Shown: positions 12,088-24,701, counted from the first letter of the stretch. The stretch: DNA of 64,000 nt from Linum tenue (GCA_946122785.1 CAMGYJ010000011.1:56222449-56286448), one strand, 5' to 3'. Notes: generated from the sequence alone by a model not told the origin. Program-made: numbers and translations.

Positions 12088-13719
12088 TTACATCACAGCG
12101 CCACCAACCACCGCGACATCGGGAGAAACGGCGGCGGTTTCCGGCAGCGCGTGCCAAGCGGAGGCGGCGATGAGCGGCCGGCTGTGCCACCCGAGAGTCA
12201 AACAACCTTCGTTCTCCTCGACACAATACCCCTCGGCGGAGAACAGAGTCAGCAACATGCTCGCCTGCTTGAACGCGTTCGAACCCAAATGCAGCGGCCG
12301 GAACCCGGCCCGACCGAGCCGCTCCCTCCACCTGGCCAGCGGCTCGTGCCGCTCGAGCCGGGCCGGCCCCTCGCAGCTCACCACGTTGCAAATCTCCCGC
12401 TGAATGTACATCTCCGCCAGCGCCTTCTCCGGCTGGAGGGCGCAGGCGTCGAGCGAATCGAACATCGTCGAGTAGTAGTACAGCGATTCGGTGAACCGGT
12501 CGAGGAACCCGGGCTGGTTGTGGTCCGCCTCGTGCTCGACCACGGTCACGATTTTCGGGTTAAGGGACCGGATCCAGCCCAGGACCGCCTCGATCGGTGC
12601 GGGCCGGTGGGCCGGGTCGAGACCCGGCCCAGCAAGCAGCTTGTGGAGCTGCATGATGGAGTTGACCGCCACGGCCTCCTTCGGGTTCACCTGCAGCATC
12701 CACGGCTTGACGTCCTCGAGCCGGGATGCCGCGACGCCGCGGAACGCGAACCGGACGTTGACGGACCGGGCGAGCTCCGCGAGCCTGAGGCCGATCTCGC
12801 GGAGCGAGTCGCGGCCGTCGGGTGATGGTGGGCCGATCCCCGTGAGCCGGAGGGTTGGCGGCCCACCGGGCCGTAAGGCCAGGGCCTGGATCAGGGCCGG
12901 CCACTGGAGCCCGTGCATCAGGTTGAAGTCCACCACGTGGACGCAATCGTGGCCGTCGAATGCTTCCAAGATCGCCTGGTTGGCCGTGAAGTGCGCGAAC
13001 TTTAGGTACGGGCAGGCCTCGTAGAAATGGTGGTAGAGAATCTCGGTCTCGTAAGCCGAGCCAGGGATGCCGCCGCCGCCGCCGGCGGCAAACACGCGGC
13101 GGCTCAGCGCGTCGATGAAGCACCCGGCGACTTTCCCGATGCCGCAACCCGTGTTGACCCGGGTCAACAGGGACTGCATATCCTGGATCAACGACCCGGC
13201 CAATGAGAGCTCGCCACGTTGGACGTACTCGGCACACGTCATCAGCATATGGACCAGCCTTATCCCGGAATCCTCTTCCACCACCGTCAATTGCGAAGGT
13301 TGCTGATTGTGAATCGCCGCCGTCGGCGGCGGAAGTTGTTGGTCCATCCAGGAGCCATCGAGAGCCGTCGGATTGGAAACGAGATCTGAGAGATCGGACG
13401 GCAGAGAAGGGAGGGATTGAGACTGGTTGAGCTCGGAGAGCAGCGAGTCGACCCAGGTGGAGAGATCGGAAGGGTTGTAGAGGACGGCGTCGGAGGCGAG
13501 GAGGGAGAGGTGCTGGGACGGCGAGTTGAGCATGGCGGTCTCGAGCCGCTCGAGCCGCTGGGCGACGTGGCGGAGGTCGGAGGAGCGGACCTTGTACCCG
13601 GCTCCGGCGAGGAGGCCGTCGATTTCGGGCGGCTTGGAGATGGTGGTGGTGGTGGTGGTGGAGGACGAAGTCGCCGGCGGGTTGGCGATTGGAATCGCGG
13701 CGGTCTCGTATGGCACCAT
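12088..13719 (-). CDS. DELLA-type GRAS transcriptional regulator (DGLLA variant)
   Basis: Intronless, 543 residues, GC-rich unlike its surroundings. DELLA proteins are nuclear repressors of gibberellin responses; GA-bound GID1 grips their N-terminal DELLA and VHYNP motifs and leads them to SCF-SLY1/GID2 degradation. Visible here: a Ser/Thr run (18-29); a degenerate DELLA motif reading DGLLA at 34-38, followed by the well-kept GYKVRSS (41-47); VLYNP instead of VHYNP at 79-83; then a full GRAS domain with first leucine-heptad region (about 153-250), VHVVD (260-264), second leucine-heptad and PFYRE-like regions, and a C-terminal SAW block ending near 530. The N-terminus is shorter than in GAI/RGA, with little sequence before the DELLA motif. 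Family membership is sure; the GA response of this copy is uncertain. It could be an RGL-like or 'DGLLA' subclass protein. Confidence 0.95.
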   Translation of the reverse strand: MVPYETAAIPIANPPATSSSTTTTTTISKPPEIDGLLAGAGYKVRSSDLRHVAQRLERLETAMLNSPSQHLSLLASDAVLYNPSDLSTWVDSLLSELNQSQSLPSLPSDLSDLVSNPTALDGSWMDQQLPPPTAAIHNQQPSQLTVVEEDSGIRLVHMLMTCAEYVQRGELSLAGSLIQDMQSLLTRVNTGCGIGKVAGCFIDALSRRVFAAGGGGGIPGSAYETEILYHHFYEACPYLKFAHFTANQAILEAFDGHDCVHVVDFNLMHGLQWPALIQALALRPGGPPTLRLTGIGPPSPDGRDSLREIGLRLAELARSVNVRFAFRGVAASRLEDVKPWMLQVNPKEAVAVNSIMQLHKLLAGPGLDPAHRPAPIEAVLGWIRSLNPKIVTVVEHEADHNQPGFLDRFTESLYYYSTMFDSLDACALQPEKALAEMYIQREICNVVSCEGPARLERHEPLARWRERLGRAGFRPLHLGSNAFKQASMLLTLFSAEGYCVEENEGCLTLGWHSRPLIAASAWHALPETAAVSPDVAVVGGAVM

Positions 13720-14264
13720 GGTGAATAATTCCGATTGTGGGAATTAGGAATCAGGGGGTTTGTTGCTGTCCTCTTTTCTTCCTGGGATTTTGGATGGAAT
13801 AGTCGACGGTGGAGGGGAGTTTCGTTCCGAAAAGATCAGGTGGAGATCTGGCCGGAATCCATGCCGGAGATTGGCAAAGGGGGAAGGAGGGAGGGAGGAA
13901 GTGAGTCAGCAAGTGAGTGAGTAAACGAGTGGGAATTAAAAGGGAGAGCTGAATGGATTGGGGGAAGGTAAAGGGAAAGAAAAAGGAGAAGGGGAGCAGA
14001 GGGATTCTTTTTCTAATTGGTGGGGTTTTTTTTTTTGTTAATAATTTTGATTAGAGAGAGAAGCTGATTAGTTATTTACATGAAGGAAGACAATTTCATG
14101 GATAATTAACATAGAGGCTAGCTTTCTATTAATTAATAATAACGGATTGGGTTTGTTTAATTAGTGTAGGCAGAAAAAAACATGAAAGGGAATTTGGGTA
14201 GGAGAAAAATTGGTAGGGAGTTAAATTCTGATGGAATTTAAGCAATGAAATATTTAAGTGGTTA

Positions 14265-14265
<1 letters not shown>
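13720..14265. other. Upstream region of the DELLA gene
   Basis: Putative 5' UTR and promoter of the minus-strand DELLA gene. It holds GAGG/GAGT-rich simple sequence at 13890-13925. No clear TATA box was found. Confidence 0.5.

Positions 14266-14343
<78 letters not shown>
14266..14343. repeat. (TA)n microsatellite, ~39 units
   Basis: An uninterrupted TA dinucleotide run, about 550 bp upstream of the DELLA start codon. It ends a few bases before a MITE. Confidence 0.95.
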
Positions 14344-14346
<3 letters not shown>

Positions 14347-14350
14347 GTCA

Positions 14351-14616
14351 GACTGGTGTACGTCAGGCGTATACTATACGTCAGGTACTACTAGTGAGAT
14401 ATCTCTATCTAGACCATGAATTAAATCGAGTTTGGGGTATGATATTATACCCTAACCTCTAATGGATAAACCCCAAACACCGATTTTCTAAACCCCAACC
14501 CGAAGTTTGATTTAATAAAAAACAAAAACTGACCGTTGAGATCGGCCGGAGCTCATCTAAGTACATATGACAGCTAGATCACATGTTGTATACTATACGC
14601 CTGACGTACACCAGTC
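14351..14616. mobile_element. MITE with 29-bp terminal inverted repeats
   Basis: 266-bp foldback. The left end (14351-14379, starting GACTGGTGTACGTCAGGCGT) is matched in inverse by 14588-14616 with one mismatch. The interior is also partly palindromic (an ATTAAATC...GGGG arm repeats in inverse). I see no clear target-site duplication, so the superfamily is open. It sits beside the TA run, upstream of the DELLA gene. Confidence 0.85.
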
Positions 14617-14674
14617 ATTACCATGCATGGCATATTTCTCAACAATATTAAAATAGGCTATCATAGCTGATTTG

Positions 14675-14863
14675 TGTTTGAATTCAGGTGTTCAATATTC
14701 ACGATCCCTAATATCAATCGTTGTTTTAAAGCACATGGCATGCTTAGGTCTATACAAATTTCAAGCCCGTGAGTTGGAGTTCGTTTATGATGAGACTTGT
14801 AAGAAAGTGTCATACATAGATCTCTCCAACAACTCGAGTTATTGGTACCGATGAGATTATAAC
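14675..14863 (+). mobile_element. TRIM-like element, partial copy
   Basis: Internal segment (CAAATTTCAAGCCCGTGAGT region) followed by an LTR-like end with CAACAACTCGAGTTATTGG. It matches the family defined at 58341-58630, in opposite orientation. The other LTR is not recognisable. Confidence 0.6.
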
Positions 14864-17800
14864 AACTTGAATTTTTCCCCTTTTCCTTTAATTGATTATT
14901 TAATTGAATATATCTATACTAAAAAATGCTATTGGAAATGGAATGGGGGAGGATCCAAAGAAACTCTGCACTGTGGAGTGTCTCAGCATCTGCAAACATC
15001 TGTTCCTATTGTTTCAACCCTTTCCAATTCGGTGAATCCAAGAGATCCATTTTGGAACAAGGATGCTATATATGCGTAAATTAGAGTGATGTTAGGTGGA
15101 AAAAAAAATATCGGGAGTACAAGAAATAAATCCCTTGTAAATAATACACACATAGAGAGAAAGAGGGAAGGATATTATACTGGAGGTGATTGAAATCGAA
15201 TCGCGTACAGTTTGGTATGGGCCGTATACTATAAAAAAATGGGTTTGGCTCATGGTCTATGTTATCGGATGTTTTGATCTCCTAACTAGTCTGGTATGAT
15301 CTAGACCATGGACACCACACCAACCACCTTTCCAACTCATATCAGCAGTGAACTCGGTTTGTGTTCGTTAAAACTCATCTGACGAGCCAAACTATCGAGT
15401 GAGCTCGAGCTTCGATTTTCGTACAAGGAGCCGCCGACCTCAAGCAGAGCTTGCATATTGAAATGTAAAGCTCGTGTCGAACTCAAACCGAGCTCAAATT
15501 CGAAACTATTTTAACGAGTCAAGCCCGAACCATGACAAAACTCGACTCGACTCGCGCTTATTATCCGCCCCCTCGTTACAACTTACAACTGCAACGTTTC
15601 ACCCGAGAAACAGAGGCCGTCTAGAATGAACAATGCGATTTTCTCTTTTGGTGAGTTCTTCAAATTTGGCAATTCTTGTGCTCAGCGATTGGGTTCCTAA
15701 ATGTCATTAGAATCGGCAAACGAGGAGCAATTAGAGGTGGCTTTTACATCCCGCGATCATATTGCTTGCTTTACTTTTGGTAACAACGATAAGTTACACT
15801 TCACCTACAAATAAACAAAACTTGATGGAATTTTAGAGTACAATGAATGAATAAACAAAACTAAGTGACCAAACTGACATTTAACCAAAACGACGTGGGT
15901 TCGATTAATGCTGACATCCTCCATGCTAGCATGATACCAAAGTCATGATTAATTCAATTTGTAAACATCACATGCAATTTTTTGTATTAATTATCCGAAA
16001 ATGACCCTCTAACCACAAAATAATGTGCGATAAAAAAACCCCAATTATATTGTCAATCTCATACTTCAAAACAAAACCAAACTGAAAATTTTCCAATCAT
16101 TATTACTTACATAAAAATTGAAATTTTAAGCAATTAGATAAGGGAAGTCGCTTTAGTTATTAGATGCCATATGTGTATGCTCTGCTAAACTTCAATTATA
16201 ACAACGCAATGCCGAGAATCTCTGACGCAGATCTCTTAATCTTTTCCCCATCTCGAAGTTAATAAACTGACAGAAACATCGTCTCAAGCTGAGTCAAGAT
16301 AAAAAGTAAGAGATTAGGATTAAACTAAGACAGGAAATGGAAAATCGACGACATAAAAAATAAAGAACAAACAGATTTACGTGGTTTATCAATGCAATGT
16401 ATTTCAGCTAATCTATAAGCAGGAGAAATCATGATGATTAATTTATACCATCAAATATCCACCGACTAACTTATTCGGCAAAATCTCATATTTAGCTTCG
16501 CAAACCATAATTACAAACCCCGTTCAGATAGGTATCGGTATGATGATCAGCTTAGATTTTGACCTCGAACCAAGTCGAGATAAGATTGAACCACATGTAA
16601 AAGAAACAAGGAAAAGAGCTCGATCACAAATTTAAAAAAAAAAAATACATTCAATTGATTCGGTCCAATCAAAATTCATATAATTAAATCTGAATCGAGT
16701 AGTATTCAATTTGATCCGATTGGGTACGTGTATGGAATGAACCGTTGCCCAATGCAGGCCGGATTCCTTCAAATGTATTTTTGCCTTTCAAGAAAGCTTC
16801 AAGAAATAATAATAAGTTTAGGGGATAGTTACATCCTAATTTAATAAACAATGGGCTAATGGAGGGTTATTTAGGGTTATTTAATTAATTCAATGGGGCT
16901 GAAAAGAAGAGATTCAGTCAACATCAAGTGAAGTAGGCACTATACCCTACCAATTCCCGACCCCCATATACATAAATCAGTTAATTATTTGGATAATTAT
17001 GAGTTATGACAAAGGGAAAGAATTAATTAATCACGATTAGGGCAGGCAGCAAGTACATATCATGATCATCAACATGATGATCATCATTATCAAGAAATAT
17101 CATTATTAATTGTTTGATTATTCTCTCAAGCCGTGATCAAAACCCTAATCAAGCTTCTTCCCTCCTTTGTTTGGGTAAAAATTTGAGCTTCGTTTAGAGC
17201 AATACAGTTAAAATCACGTTTTAAGTTTTAACGCTTAAAATCTTATGCTTTTATGGTTCCTAGGTTAGCGAAAAGCTTCTACGTAAAATCGTGCTTTTCA
17301 CTTACAAGTGTAGTCAAAATCTACGCTTTAAATCTTAAAACCTTACGATTTTATGCTTCTAGGTCACCGTAATGCTTCTACGTAGAATCACGCTTTTGGC
17401 TGCATTTGTTTAGAGTATAAATTTGAAAAAAAAAGGAATATAATAAGAACAGCTGCTTGCATGGGATTGGGATCTACTCTCTGCTTTCCATGCAGATACA
17501 TATATAATTAAGTAATATGATATTCTCCAGATTTGAGTGCCTTTTTTCACAGTAATCTATCAGTTATTATCCTTTGTAAATAAATATTATCTTTCGACGG
17601 GAAAAAAGGAATCTCGTAGCTGCTGTTGGCTGTTGCTGGATTCTTTAGGTGGCGGGAAAATAGAGGGTTTTATGAAACTAAACAACAAAAAATGAACTAT
17701 GAATAATAATGATAATAAAGATAGTAATAATACTCAGCTTTGTCTTTGATTTGAGAGCATCACCATGGAATTTTATGGTACTTGGGATGGTTTCAGGTTG

Positions 17801-17930
17801 GTGGATTGATGGTTTTAAGGAAAAAAAATATTATGTCCATATTGGACAAAGTAAATTGAAGAAGAATTTGAAACTAGATTACCAAATTTACTAATTAATA
17901 TATACTTAGTGATAATATACATTATATAGT
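14864..17930. other. Intergenic, no gene recognised
   Basis: AT-rich. 15330-15560 is rich in GAGCTCGAGC-like words, a faint relative of the repeats at 26105 and 35905. 17170-17425 contains a ~100-bp tandem duplication (CTTCTACGTA-AATC-TGCTTTT appears twice) inside an imperfect inverted repeat. No supported coding region. Confidence 0.5.
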
Positions 17931-18187
17931 TGTCAAGAAGTCTCGATAACTCAAGTTATTGGAGAGAGATTCGATACTAAATCTTATACTACATGCAGGC
18001 AATACGCTCTTCAAACTCAAGTCATCATTCTTAAGAGATTTATACAGTTCGAAAATGAGGTCGTCAGGATTCAAACATAAAAACCTCGGGATTACGGAAT
18101 GCCATGTTACCATGTCAAGAAACAGTTGGCGCCAAATAACTCGAACTCTTTGAGAAAGATTTCATGCAATTATGTATCTTATACAAT
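17931..18187 (-). mobile_element. TRIM-like element with two terminal repeats
   Basis: Left terminal repeat 17931-17993 starts TGTCAAGAAG; right terminal repeat starts TGTCAAGAAA at 18113. Between them lie ~120 bp without coding potential. Same family and orientation as 58341-58630, but the primer-site complement before 18113 is degenerate (reads TGCCATGTTACCA). Confidence 0.7.
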
Positions 18188-20474
18188 TTACTAATAATAC
18201 CAACAAATCTTTACATAGTTTTAAACATGGAAACGGGTAGTTTAGAAGGTGTTGGCCGATGTCATAGTATGCAATATACATGTGTAGAGCAATACTCGAA
18301 AAAAGTTATAACAGTAATATAAGGGATCGTTTGGAATCTTTGATTCTGGAAATAATGTATTACGAGAATGTGTGTATTAAAGATTATGTGTATACTAAAA
18401 ATGCGTGCTTTTGAAAATTCATTGATTGGAACCCACGAAAGAATGCATGGATTATAATTTGTACAAACCAAGAATGGTTAGCAACCACATAATTATGTGG
18501 TACATAATATAAGAGAGAGATGGGAGTGGGGGAAAAGCTAGGCTTTGGAGAAACTCAAAACACAACCAACAAGAAATTCCTTTATTTGAAAACGAATAAA
18601 AGCTGTAGCTGCCTGAAGTAGAATTCTATTTTTAGTTCATTAATAATGTTAATTAGTTTATTATTATTATCTAAAAAATATAAGGCACGTACGTGTAGCA
18701 GTGCTATAGTGGGGATAATTGTTTATTTATATATTAAAATAAAGCCCTCGATCCTTTGAGATTCCATTATCAAACACAAGATGGAAAAGAATTGAGGGCA
18801 ACAGCTAGCCAGCTGCTTATATATATAATATACAAAGACTTAAATTAGTTTAAAAAAAAACATGCATCCCATATATTAAATACAATATTAAAATTCACCA
18901 AAAAAAATGTTAAGTATAATTGAGATTAGATGGAAAATGGGATTGTAAGTTACTAAGTTGTACTACGTACCCGCTAGGTTTCAAGAAAGATATGAGTGAT
19001 TGAGGGGTTTTGTTCAAGTACTTTGACTAACCTTGAAAAAATAAACAGAGCAATTTGACTGAATTGAATGGTTTTGTGATTTGTTGAAATTTATAAATAA
19101 ATGTGTCGAATTTCTCTAAATTCTAACTCAATTCAGTAGAAGCATCGATCAAACAATTTCGGCAAAATACTTACTGAATTTTGAAAGAGGAAATCCAACC
19201 CAGCTCACCGGGTATCCATGAGCTTATGTACATAACATATCAATTCATTGGAACACTCACTTCTTCATATTATCAAACTTTCCCAACAATTTTTATTATT
19301 ATCAAAATCAGAGTTAGTTCTTAATAGATATATATATCTTGATTCATATTAAGGTACTTCTCCATACACCAGAAGATCATTGACTAGTGATTTCGCTTCT
19401 TTCTATGATTCATTGGTAACATAGAAAACTATAGATTATCACTATATAACATCGAGAGTTTCAACTAAAAGAGAATATCTGTCGAGTAAATGACTAATTG
19501 TTGTGTCGTCCGATCCACTGACTGAAATAATCTCTACCAGCTATAGCTAGCCCTAGATCCTTTGTTGTTGATTACCTACTCTCAAGTCAACCTTATGATC
19601 AAGCTTTTATAACTCAAAATTAGTTGATTGAACACGTTATTTCCCACTTACCATATGAATTTCCATTCATCAAGCTAAAGGGAAAAAAGCTAGCAAGCTA
19701 GAGAGAAAGTAACTACCCCTAGTATTAATAATGAAGTTGGGACCAATCGATCACCACTCTCCTATAAAAGAAGCTTGATTATTGTGACCAAAAGTTTGAG
19801 TGAGAATGAAGAAGAAAAAAAAAAGGCTTCTCTGCTGAAAGTGGGATCTTGACGTGGTCCACATCTGCAAAACTGTACAAATTGGGGGACCAGATGATGA
19901 TTTTTGGTGGTATAGTCAGTCAGAAACAAACCCCAAAAAAAGGGGCTCAGAATGATACGTTACATTTATGTGCATGTGTATAGTAAATAATAGCTAAGCA
20001 TGCATCGATCACTCACTGCATCAGAGTCTGCAGCAGCAGATGACAATTGATACTAACTACTCGAAAACCCACCACCAGCAGCTCCCACCCTCCACATCCA
20101 CCACCACATTTAAAGACCGATCTGTACCGCTCCTGACTCTCAATGACTTTCGGTTTCTGTTCGCGAAAGTAGACGGAATAGGATCTGTTATGAGATCTGT
20201 CACACGAGACAACTCGAGTTTTTGAATCCTCACAATCCCGAATGTCAACGGTTTATTTAAGCTCATGAGCGATGCTTCCGTGTTGTTGTGCAAATTTCAA
20301 CATATAAGTTGGACTTTTCGTTTGAGAGAGCATATATATAAGGAAACGATGGACACAAGATCTATTCCCGAACCTCTTACAACGCGTACAGCTCGATCGA
20401 TCACGTAACTAGCTAGCTAGCTAGGTGTCATGCATGCAGCTGTCATGAACATAGCCAGCTGCCCCGGCCCCCCC
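18188..20474. other. Intergenic, no gene recognised
   Basis: Very AT-rich. A GGGATCGTTTGGAAT-like edge at about 18323 resembles plant MITE ends, but no matching partner was found. A 61-codon frame at 20040 lacks similarity to anything I know. Confidence 0.5.
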
Positions 20475-20566
20475 CAATAACTACTCGAGTTGTTGCGAGA
20501 GGTTAGATTATGAATCATATACCACTTAATATATAACACACCCACTCAAACGAAAACCATGCATGT
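20475..20566 (-). mobile_element. TRIM-like LTR fragment
   Basis: ACTCGAGTTGTTGCGAGAGG through CACACCCACTCAAACGAAAA matches the LTR end and the start of the internal part of the TRIM-like family (compare 56730-56815). Fragment only. Confidence 0.5.
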
Positions 20567-20870
20567 ATTATCGATTTCAGTAATGGTGTGCATTCACCTA
20601 ATGACAAACAAGTGGTTTCATGGAGAAGATAAAGAAAAAGAAAGGATATGGCGTTGCCATTGTAATCTGAACTGACCTTGACAGTCATATCCTTTCTGCA
20701 ATCTACAACTCATAATTCTGTAGCAGAAAATCGAATCCATGGGGGAGCTATCAAGAGCTAGCTAGGTGGTCCAAAAGAGATGAACGTGGAGAATTGTACG
20801 TACGCTGGGGGACCATATTTGTGTATTATTATGCGATCTACTTGCTCAAAAACTAATAAGCTATAACCCG

Positions 20871-20985
20871 CTTCCAATCGCTCGAGTTGTTAAGAGAGGT
20901 ATACGACGTTAACGAATTTTAATCGCTTTCTTGAACGTTCCCTCGAACGAAAGTTAACTCGCGTTGGACTTAACATGTGCCACTG
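20871..20985 (-). mobile_element. TRIM-like fragment, diverged
   Basis: CTCGAGTTGTTAAGAGAGG, then CTCGAACGAAAGTTAACTCG and a TTGGACTT... tail: the same succession of words as other family members, strongly diverged. Confidence 0.4.
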
Positions 20986-21194
20986 ATGGCCATATATAGG
21001 GGCAATCATTCTGTTGCAAAGAGAACATGTTGTGTTTGGAACAGACATAATATATTAGATAGGTAGATAGATAGATATATAATAGATGTGCATTATAGAA
21101 TGAGGAGATCTTCTTCAGCATCACTGTTCATGGCTTCATTCTGCTGTGCTGACATTATCACGTTATGGCAGCTCAATCTCTGATCCCTCTCGTT

Positions 21195-21648
21195 TAGAGG
21201 TGGCAAATGGATTGGATTGGTGGATTGGATTGGTGGATCCATGGATCAAATGGATTGGATCTAATGGATTGGTGGATTCATGGATTGGATCAAGTGGATT
21301 GGTGGATTATCCATGAATCCAAATGACATCCTCAACCAAGGACCAATATGTAAAATGTAAAAAGTTTAGGTACTAAAATCTCACAATGAAAAATTTTAGG
21401 TACCAAATCGTAATTTTCCAATGATATTTTTCGTATAAAAAATTAAATTTTAGGTACCAAAATGTAAAAAATAAAAATTATAGGTACTAAACCGTAATTT
21501 GCCAATGATCCATGGATCCAATCCATGAATCCACCAATCCAATTGGATTTGGATCAAATGGATTGGATTTAAATGGATTGGATTAGGTGGATATTTTTAA
21601 TGGATTGATGGATTGGATTGGTGGATTGGATTGAAATTGCCACCTCTA
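21195..21648. mobile_element. hAT-type foldback MITE with 8-bp TSD
   Basis: 454 bp. Ends TAGAGGTGGCAA...TTGCCACCTCTA; flanked by a perfect 8-bp duplication CTCTCGTT (21187-21194 and 21649-21656), the hAT signature. The two arms are made of reiterated GGATTGGTGGATT-like words in inverse orientation; the centre carries three or four copies of a TTTAGGTACNAAAA-like word. No transposase. Confidence 0.92.
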
Positions 21649-21656
21649 CTCTCGTT

Positions 21657-24432
21657 GCATTATATATTTGCATTCTTTATTTTTTTTTTCATTTGAGGTG
21701 TGTGTATATCTACATATTCCTTCAGCTAAATATATAGGACTTTACTGCGACGAATTGGGTTAAACTATATTCTGATCACAATACATATGTTTCTTGATAT
21801 TCAACGACGACTTGTATGTAAATTTCAAAAGGAGATCGAGTATTAATATTATTCGTTGATTTTCACATAGAAAAAGTACAAAGTTCAAGTCATGATTGAG
21901 TTTCATATTGATAGTGAGGATCAATGTAAAGCTATTATACGATGACCAACTTTTCTCCTAATTAAAACAAACCCAATTTCTTAATTAGTTATTATTTATC
22001 ATAGCATGGTTGTGACAATCCACCAGCAATGGATTATCGAATCACAGGCTTGAGAAGTGAACAAGAGTTTGTGGGCGAGGTTCATATTTTTTTCTGAATT
22101 CTTTTTTTTTTCTTTCTAATTTAATATGTTTTCATTGCATGGATGATGGACCATTAGCTCATAAGTTGTGATTAATTATATTGTTGTTGGGATTTGGAAG
22201 ATCGATATTCTTTGGAGAGGATTTTAGGCTAATTTGAATGATTGATGCCCAATAATCATAAAAGGCTTGATATGTTCCTATACAGGGTTATAAAACCTAA
22301 AAAAACTCGCGTCTTATTACACCACTTAGATGAATCGTACTATTCCCTGATATGATTATATCAGGATGGTATAATTCGTATCAAGAGTGGTAACACAATA
22401 AATTTTGTAGCTCTTAGTTTTGAACCCCATCTATTTCCCTATTTTAGATGAAATTGGTGCATGCAATCTCTCAATAGATAGGAATTTTCTCATCTAATAG
22501 ATATTATGAGAAAAAATTTAGAAGGGGGGAGAATACTTTCTCAACTCTTTTTGGTAGAAGAAATTTGTAGAAAATGATGATATTCTTTGGGTGGTCATCC
22601 AAACAAAATAGTACGAATCACCAACATTGAAATAGTCCATCATAAATATACACAATTATTTTAACAAAGTCCAAAGTCTTAATCGTTTGCAACAGGGTAT
22701 TGATGAGTCTTAAAAAAGAAAACTATTCACAATTCGACTCCGGTCGTTCCAGACCGAGTACCAGGATCTAGTCCTAGACAAGCATATATGAAAAATTTAA
22801 TTCGATACGCCATAGTAGATGACGAGCAAATGGCTCGATCTATTAGATGCACTTCATGATCTAAATTGTGAAACTCACTGTCAGTCTGTCACTAAGCATA
22901 CAATAAGATTAGTGAACACCTTATATACGCTAGCCTGAACTATCTGTAATATTAAAAGGCCATTTAATTAGTTTCTTGCTACATGTGGTTAGGGTAATTA
23001 AGAAGAGATTAATTGAGAGGCTTCCAAATAACTTCCCACTTAGGATACTGCCACAAAGGAAACGGCTATTTGTCTCTCTTCTTCTACTCTTTCCTTTCAC
23101 CATATATATTATATGCATTATGGGAAAATTGCGTTGAAATCTTTAGATGTTTGTTTGCATATTATTGGCTGCAGCCAGCAGTTCGTAGTTGGTTGAAATT
23201 TCATTCATTCATTCATTCATTCATTCTTCTTCTTGATTCCTTTTTCTGTTCATATATACCATTTTACATTCATTACTTTGGAATCTTTGGTAACGGCCGT
23301 TTGCTTTTGTGAACGAAAGTGATATATATTCTCATTGGTTTCACAAGTTGCCTCTCTATCCATGACTCTATCCATAAATCATAGATTCTATCATTAGTCT
23401 GTACACTCATGTGGTGTTGTTTGCATTAGTATGTCTAAATTGCACTCGGACTATGTCGGTCCGGCTGCTGCAGCTGCTGGGTTGCGGCCGTTACCTGTGA
23501 AAGCAGTTTTCTAACTGAAAAAATCAGACATGTTGCCTAAAATTTGTAGTGAATTCAACGCAGATTTTAGAAATCACGTGTCTAATGGTGGCGGATCAAG
23601 AAATTTTATATAGGGGGTGTCCCTAATAAATGTTAAAATAAAACTTAAAAAATATCTTAAATAAGAAAATATCTGACTAGTACAAGTTATAATAAAAGTC
23701 CACGTGTTATCATATTTTGATTTTTTTGTTGTTGTAAAATACACTCAATGTTTGCCCAGCTCAACAAATCTCTTTAAATATATCCTCCTAGACTATCATT
23801 CACGAACTACTTGCTTGTTCGATTCCGAAACTTGTTCTTGATGTAACATAATAATCGATAGTTTGAAGAGAAAAAAATCTTTCTTTTCACTCTAGACTAT
23901 GTAAATGTACAATAGTAGCTATAGGTAATGTAAGAGCATCATCTAAAAATTGATTTCCTTCTACCAAAAAAAAATATTTTGATTTCCTATCTACTGTGCA
24001 AATCAATTTGCTCGGGGACTAGATCCCGATCCAATCATATCTGATGGGTCCAGTCCACTCCAGGTTCAGGAGAGTCTTGTCGGATATGGGCTGGTTCGAG
24101 CAAGTTTGGTAGCCCTGACTATTGGGCTCTAGCCCACAACAAATTGGGTTAGATCCAACGCGCAAATGTTGGGGCCATTCATATTTCAGCTCACACATTC
24201 GCCAAATTCTGTCAAAATGGCTTTCCTTTTGACCCATTGGCGATTGCATCTCCATTTAAACGGGGTTCGTGACACCGTCAGTTGCGGAGCAAGAAATTCA
24301 AAAGAGAGGGGGATAAAAATTTACGTATAGAGAATTCGAACGGGTGGTGTGGTGGGTAAAAAATTAACATATAATCTTACATGAGAGAATTGAGCGGGCT
24401 ATAGCCTCTCCCTGGGGTCGGATACTATGCTA
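21657..24432. other. Intergenic, no gene recognised
   Basis: AT-rich. (ATTC)n near 23205-23228. 23574-23640 and 24279-24330 contain GGCGGATCAAGAAATT / GCGGAGCAAGAAATTC words that look like ends of decayed elements. No coding region supported. Confidence 0.5.
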
Positions 24433-24701
24433 ACCCCTAAAGGGGTAGTGGTTTTTGACACCCTCCTCTTGATTGATCACTTTTCCATTTAAACTTTTTA
24501 CTTTATTTATTGTAATCTTGTAAATTGGGAAAGCCTTAATTGTGATAATAATTATAAATGGGGAAGGAGAAAAACGTTGGTAATTATGAATGGGGAAGGA
24601 TCTGGGGAAAAACGAAATCACCCCCATTAATTACATAATTAATTTCTCTCACTGGTACATTAATTACACGTACCACTCCACGTGTACCAGTGGAGTGGTA
24701 C

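Noticed and set aside
12151..13747. Several long plus-strand open frames (up to 224 codons) opposite the DELLA gene
   Set aside because: They are antisense shadows of a GC-rich coding region; no domain is recognisable and the minus frame carries a full GRAS protein.
20640..20696. Perfect 11-bp inverted repeat GAAAGGATATG / CATATCCTTTC as a possible microRNA precursor
   Set aside because: The stem is too short and the 35-base loop does not pair further.
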